Of a DNA stretch of 23,333 nt, positions 21,338-23,333 are shown in pieces (position 1 is the first letter of the stretch; each line of letters begins with the position of its first letter). The notes under the pieces are model-generated. The model made no database searches and had not been told where the DNA came from. It worked only from the letters and a program-made list of their open reading frames with translations. The translations under genes were made by a program, and so were the position numbers. The DNA comes from an uncultured Sphingopyxis sp. Lineage in GTDB: Bacteria; Pseudomonadota; Alphaproteobacteria; Sphingomonadales; Sphingomonadaceae. The DNA lies in the NCBI GenBank assembly GCA_937957805.1, contig CALFXW010000220.1:1-23333 (forward strand), written 5' to 3'.

Positions 21338-21820
21338 ATGTTTGATCTCGCCTTTACCCGGAATGACCCGGCGCAGACATGGGCCGAAATATGCGATGCC
21401 GCCGATGCGATTACCGCGGGCGAAGCGGACGCGATTGCCAATATGGCCAATGTAGCCGCCATTTTGTGGCAGGCGCTGGACGAGGTAAATTGGGCGGGCT
21501 TTTACCGTTTTGACGGGCGCGAACTGGTGCTCGGCCCCTTTCAGGGCAAGGCCGCGTGCATCCGCATCCCGCTCGACAAGGGGGTGTGCGGGCGCGCAGC
21601 GGCCAGCCGCACCAGCCAATGCGTTGCCGATGTCCACGCCTTTCCCGGCCATATCGCCTGCGATGCGGCAAGCCGGTCCGAACTGGTTGTGCCGATAGGT
21701 GATGGCGATCGGCTGATCGGCGTCATCGACATCGACAGCCCCCTGCCCGGCCGTTTTTCCGCCGCCGACCAAGCAGGGGCAGAGGCGCTGGCGGCGCGTA
21801 TCGCCGGCCGTTTGGGCTGA
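21338..21820 (+). CDS. msrC: Free methionine-(R)-sulfoxide reductase (GAF domain)
   Basis: The 160-residue protein is a GAF-fold fRMsr. NWAGFYRFDGRELVLGPFQG (about 51-70) precedes three Cys, C74 (ACIRI), C84 (GVCG) and C108 (HIACD). Their spacing of 10 and 24 residues equals that of the E. coli enzyme (C84, C94, C118). It reduces free L-methionine-R-sulfoxide with thioredoxin. An additional C95 is present. The ATG lies 20 bp after arfB in the same direction; a longer frame beginning at 21101 overlaps arfB and is not the real start. Confidence 0.94.
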   Translation: MFDLAFTRNDPAQTWAEICDAADAITAGEADAIANMANVAAILWQALDEVNWAGFYRFDGRELVLGPFQGKAACIRIPLDKGVCGRAAASRTSQCVADVHAFPGHIACDAASRSELVVPIGDGDRLIGVIDIDSPLPGRFSAADQAGAEALAARIAGRLG

Positions 21821-21834
21821 ATTTTCGCCCTGTC

Positions 21835-21854
21835 CCGCGCGCGCCCACGCGCGG
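21835..21854 (+). terminator. GC-rich hairpin after msrC
   Basis: CCGCGCG and CGCGCGG form a perfect 7-bp stem with a CGCCCA loop, followed by TTAAT. It lies 14 bases past the msrC stop codon. No long T-run is present. Confidence 0.5.
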
Positions 21855-21978
21855 TTAATATGTGCACCATCATGGGACAGTATCGGCTGGGGGCGCTGCC
21901 TCGCCTTGGCAAAGAATATTTGCTAACGCTCCATAAACCATATTGCCAAACGGGCGAGTTTCGCCAGCGGAGGAAAAA

Positions 21979-22809
21979 ATGCGCAAGATAATGCTGGCGG
22001 GGATCGCTGCTCTGGGTGTCATCGGTGCAACACAGGCCAGCGCGCAAACAACCACGCGCAGCGAACGGCGCGTCATCGTCGTCCATGGCAATGATGGCGA
22101 AGATGCACAGGTCTACCAAAATGCGGCGGACCGTTACCCCGCCGAATCGGACTATCGCGGCCGGTGGAACGGCGAATGGCAGGGCCAATGGGAAGCGCCC
22201 GACGGGCAAGTTTATCACGGCACCTATCGCGGCCAATATGATGGTGATGCGCGCGAAGGCGACCGGCATGGCGAAATGCGCCGTCACCACGCCGAAGATC
22301 GCGGCGTATATCGCGGCGCGCGCGACCAATGGTCGGACGCTGACTGGAACCGTTTTTGCACCCGTGATGATGGGGTCGGCGGCGCGCTGCTCGGCAGCGT
22401 AATCGGCGGCATAGCCGGTAACCGCATCGCCGGGCGCGGCGACCGCACGGTCGGCACGATCATCGGCGGCGTTGTCGGCGCAGCAGCCGGTGCAGCCATC
22501 GACCGCAGCGAAGACCGCCGCCAATGCCAGGGCTGGTGGAGCAATGGCGGCGAGCGTTATTATCAGAGCTATCGCGGCGGCGAATATGGCCGCTACGAAG
22601 GCTATGGCCGCTACGAAGGCGGCTATTATGGTTACGCCCCCGGCGCGACGACGACAATCGTCATCCCCGGTCAGCCGATCATCATCGAAGAAACCGAAAC
22701 CACCTATGAAACAGTGGCGGTTGCAACGCGCGCACGGGTTGCCCCGCGTCGCCCGGCCCGCCGCGCCGCGCGACCGGCTGTGCGCCGCCCGCGCTGCACC
22801 TGCCGGTAA
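21979..22809 (+). CDS. Glycine-zipper 2TM domain outer-membrane-type protein
   Basis: The protein has 276 residues from ATG 21979, with GGAGG 5 bases upstream. The signal peptide MRKIMLAGIAALGVIGATQASA is clear. A Trp/Tyr-rich region follows (YRGRWNGEWQGQWEAPDGQVYHG), then a glycine-zipper pair: GALLGSVIGGIAGNRIAG, then GTIIGGVVGAAAGAAIDR. A Tyr/Gly-rich segment contains the repeat YGRYEG twice (encoded by an 18-bp direct repeat at 22587 and 22605). The C-terminus is Arg/Pro-rich (RVAPRRPARRAARPAVRR). Related proteins sit in the outer membrane or periplasm and affect envelope stability; precise role unknown. Confidence 0.85.
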   Translation: MRKIMLAGIAALGVIGATQASAQTTTRSERRVIVVHGNDGEDAQVYQNAADRYPAESDYRGRWNGEWQGQWEAPDGQVYHGTYRGQYDGDAREGDRHGEMRRHHAEDRGVYRGARDQWSDADWNRFCTRDDGVGGALLGSVIGGIAGNRIAGRGDRTVGTIIGGVVGAAAGAAIDRSEDRRQCQGWWSNGGERYYQSYRGGEYGRYEGYGRYEGGYYGYAPGATTTIVIPGQPIIIEETETTYETVAVATRARVAPRRPARRAARPAVRRPRCTCR

Positions 22810-22839
22810 TCTTTTTTTGGACGCTGACGGGGCGACCGC

Positions 22840-23313
22840 TTAACGCAGCTTGCGCCCCGTCCAGACCACACGGCCAATCAGCGCCAGTTCGTTCAGCGCG
22901 ACCCCGCCTTCATCCGGATAGGCGGGGTTGTCGCTCAATATGGCGACCATGCCGCCGCCGGCAACAACAAAGCCAACGATAGCAGCGGTTACGCGACCTT
23001 TGCGACCCTTTTGACCCATGAGGTTGCCTACTTTGCCGAGTACTTTATTGCGTGTCCAGGTAGGGCTGCCAACAAAACCTTTTTTGTAGGGCACATCACC
23101 TTCATCCTCGCCTACTCTTTTTTGGAGTGAGCCGTTTTCTTTGTCGGCGCCTGATCCTGCATAATTAACATCTTTTGGCGTAGATTCGGCGTCGGAAAGG
23201 TCTGAAGGTTCGGCAGATTTTTCCTGACCATCCGAGTCTTGATTGCGGGCTTCTGGGTCGGTGTCGCGGTTTGCTGCAACGATTTTATCAAACTCGTTGT
23301 CATACACGCCCTG
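22840..23313 (-). CDS. Partial ORF at contig end; S24-like C-terminus joined to unrelated sequence
   Basis: The open frame is about 157 codons and runs to the adapter, so the 5' end is missing. The last 35 residues (ILSDNPAYPDEG, then NELALIGRVVWTGRKLR) look like the end of an S24/LexA-fold phage-type repressor. The preceding part does not: it is an acidic, Asp/Glu/Ser-rich stretch followed by KGRKGRVTAAIVGFVVAGGG, a basic region and a transmembrane helix. The DNA also changes, to about 50% GC by hand count over 23041-23280, against much higher values in the genes to the left. Either the contig end is chimeric (perhaps from a low-abundance organism), or this is an unusual fusion. GTG 23307 is the only in-frame start. 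Confidence 0.45.
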   Translation of the reverse strand, partial: QGVYDNEFDKIVAANRDTDPEARNQDSDGQEKSAEPSDLSDAESTPKDVNYAGSGADKENGSLQKRVGEDEGDVPYKKGFVGSPTWTRNKVLGKVGNLMGQKGRKGRVTAAIVGFVVAGGGMVAILSDNPAYPDEGGVALNELALIGRVVWTGRKLR

Positions 23314-23333
23314 AGATCGGAAGAGCGTCGTGT
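23314..23333. other. Illumina TruSeq adapter sequence (not biological)
   Basis: The last 20 bases, AGATCGGAAGAGCGTCGTGT, equal the start of the reverse complement of the Illumina universal adapter. They mark untrimmed read ends at the contig terminus. Confidence 0.97.

Overview
The window looks like one complete assembly contig from an alphaproteobacterium, most likely a sphingomonad (inferred). The grounds are high GC, a DUF2794 gene next to an EpsC-type serine acetyltransferase, a glmU/glmS locus, and the general gene style. The left end lies in a 58-bp tandem repeat. The right end finishes in 20 bases identical to the Illumina TruSeq adapter, so the last few hundred bases should be treated with caution.

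Left part (1-11,000, every gene on the minus strand, so transcription runs from about 11,000 down to 1). In transcription order: an OprP/OprO-like porin; then a tight cassette of a small exported Arg-Arg protein, a PqqD-like chaperone, an HprK-related kinase and a family-5 nucleotidyltransferase; then glmU. The last four genes (PqqD-like, kinase, nucleotidyltransferase, glmU) are joined by three successive 4-bp ATGA start/stop overlaps. This matches the sparsely described 'HPr-rel-A' gene set and is the best candidate for a poorly understood system: a putative peptide or protein modification pathway whose likely substrate is the exported protein. Downstream of glmU comes a 2.5-kb accessory island of lower GC. 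It holds a 5'-broken HigB-type toxin remnant with an intact HigA-like antitoxin, a GIY-YIG protein, a Fic toxin preceded by a 59-residue VbhA/FicA-like antitoxin, and a VapBC pair. Then comes glmS. The island therefore separates glmU from glmS, the two UDP-GlcNAc synthesis genes. After glmS lie a small Asp/Gly-rich membrane protein and a YdeI/DUF1801 protein that ends at the tandem palindromic repeat.

Middle part (11,100-18,150). An SDR dehydrogenase and a polytopic membrane protein are on the plus strand, followed by a cluster of strong hairpins and an intrinsic terminator. DUF2794 and a serine acetyltransferase follow on the minus strand. OxyR is divergent from them, with an 11-bp inverted repeat in the shared control region. 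A Baeyer-Villiger-type flavin monooxygenase then abuts a convergent LysR gene, with the two stop codons sharing TGATCA.

Right part (18,150-23,333). The LysR gene is divergent from a pirin-wrbA pair and probably controls it. Next come a WYL-domain protein without its usual N-terminal HTH, a compact rluA-like/arfB/msrC group, and a glycine-zipper outer-membrane-type protein. The final minus-strand ORF has a C-terminus like an S24 peptidase repressor, but the rest has a different composition (about 50% GC). It may be a chimeric contig end.
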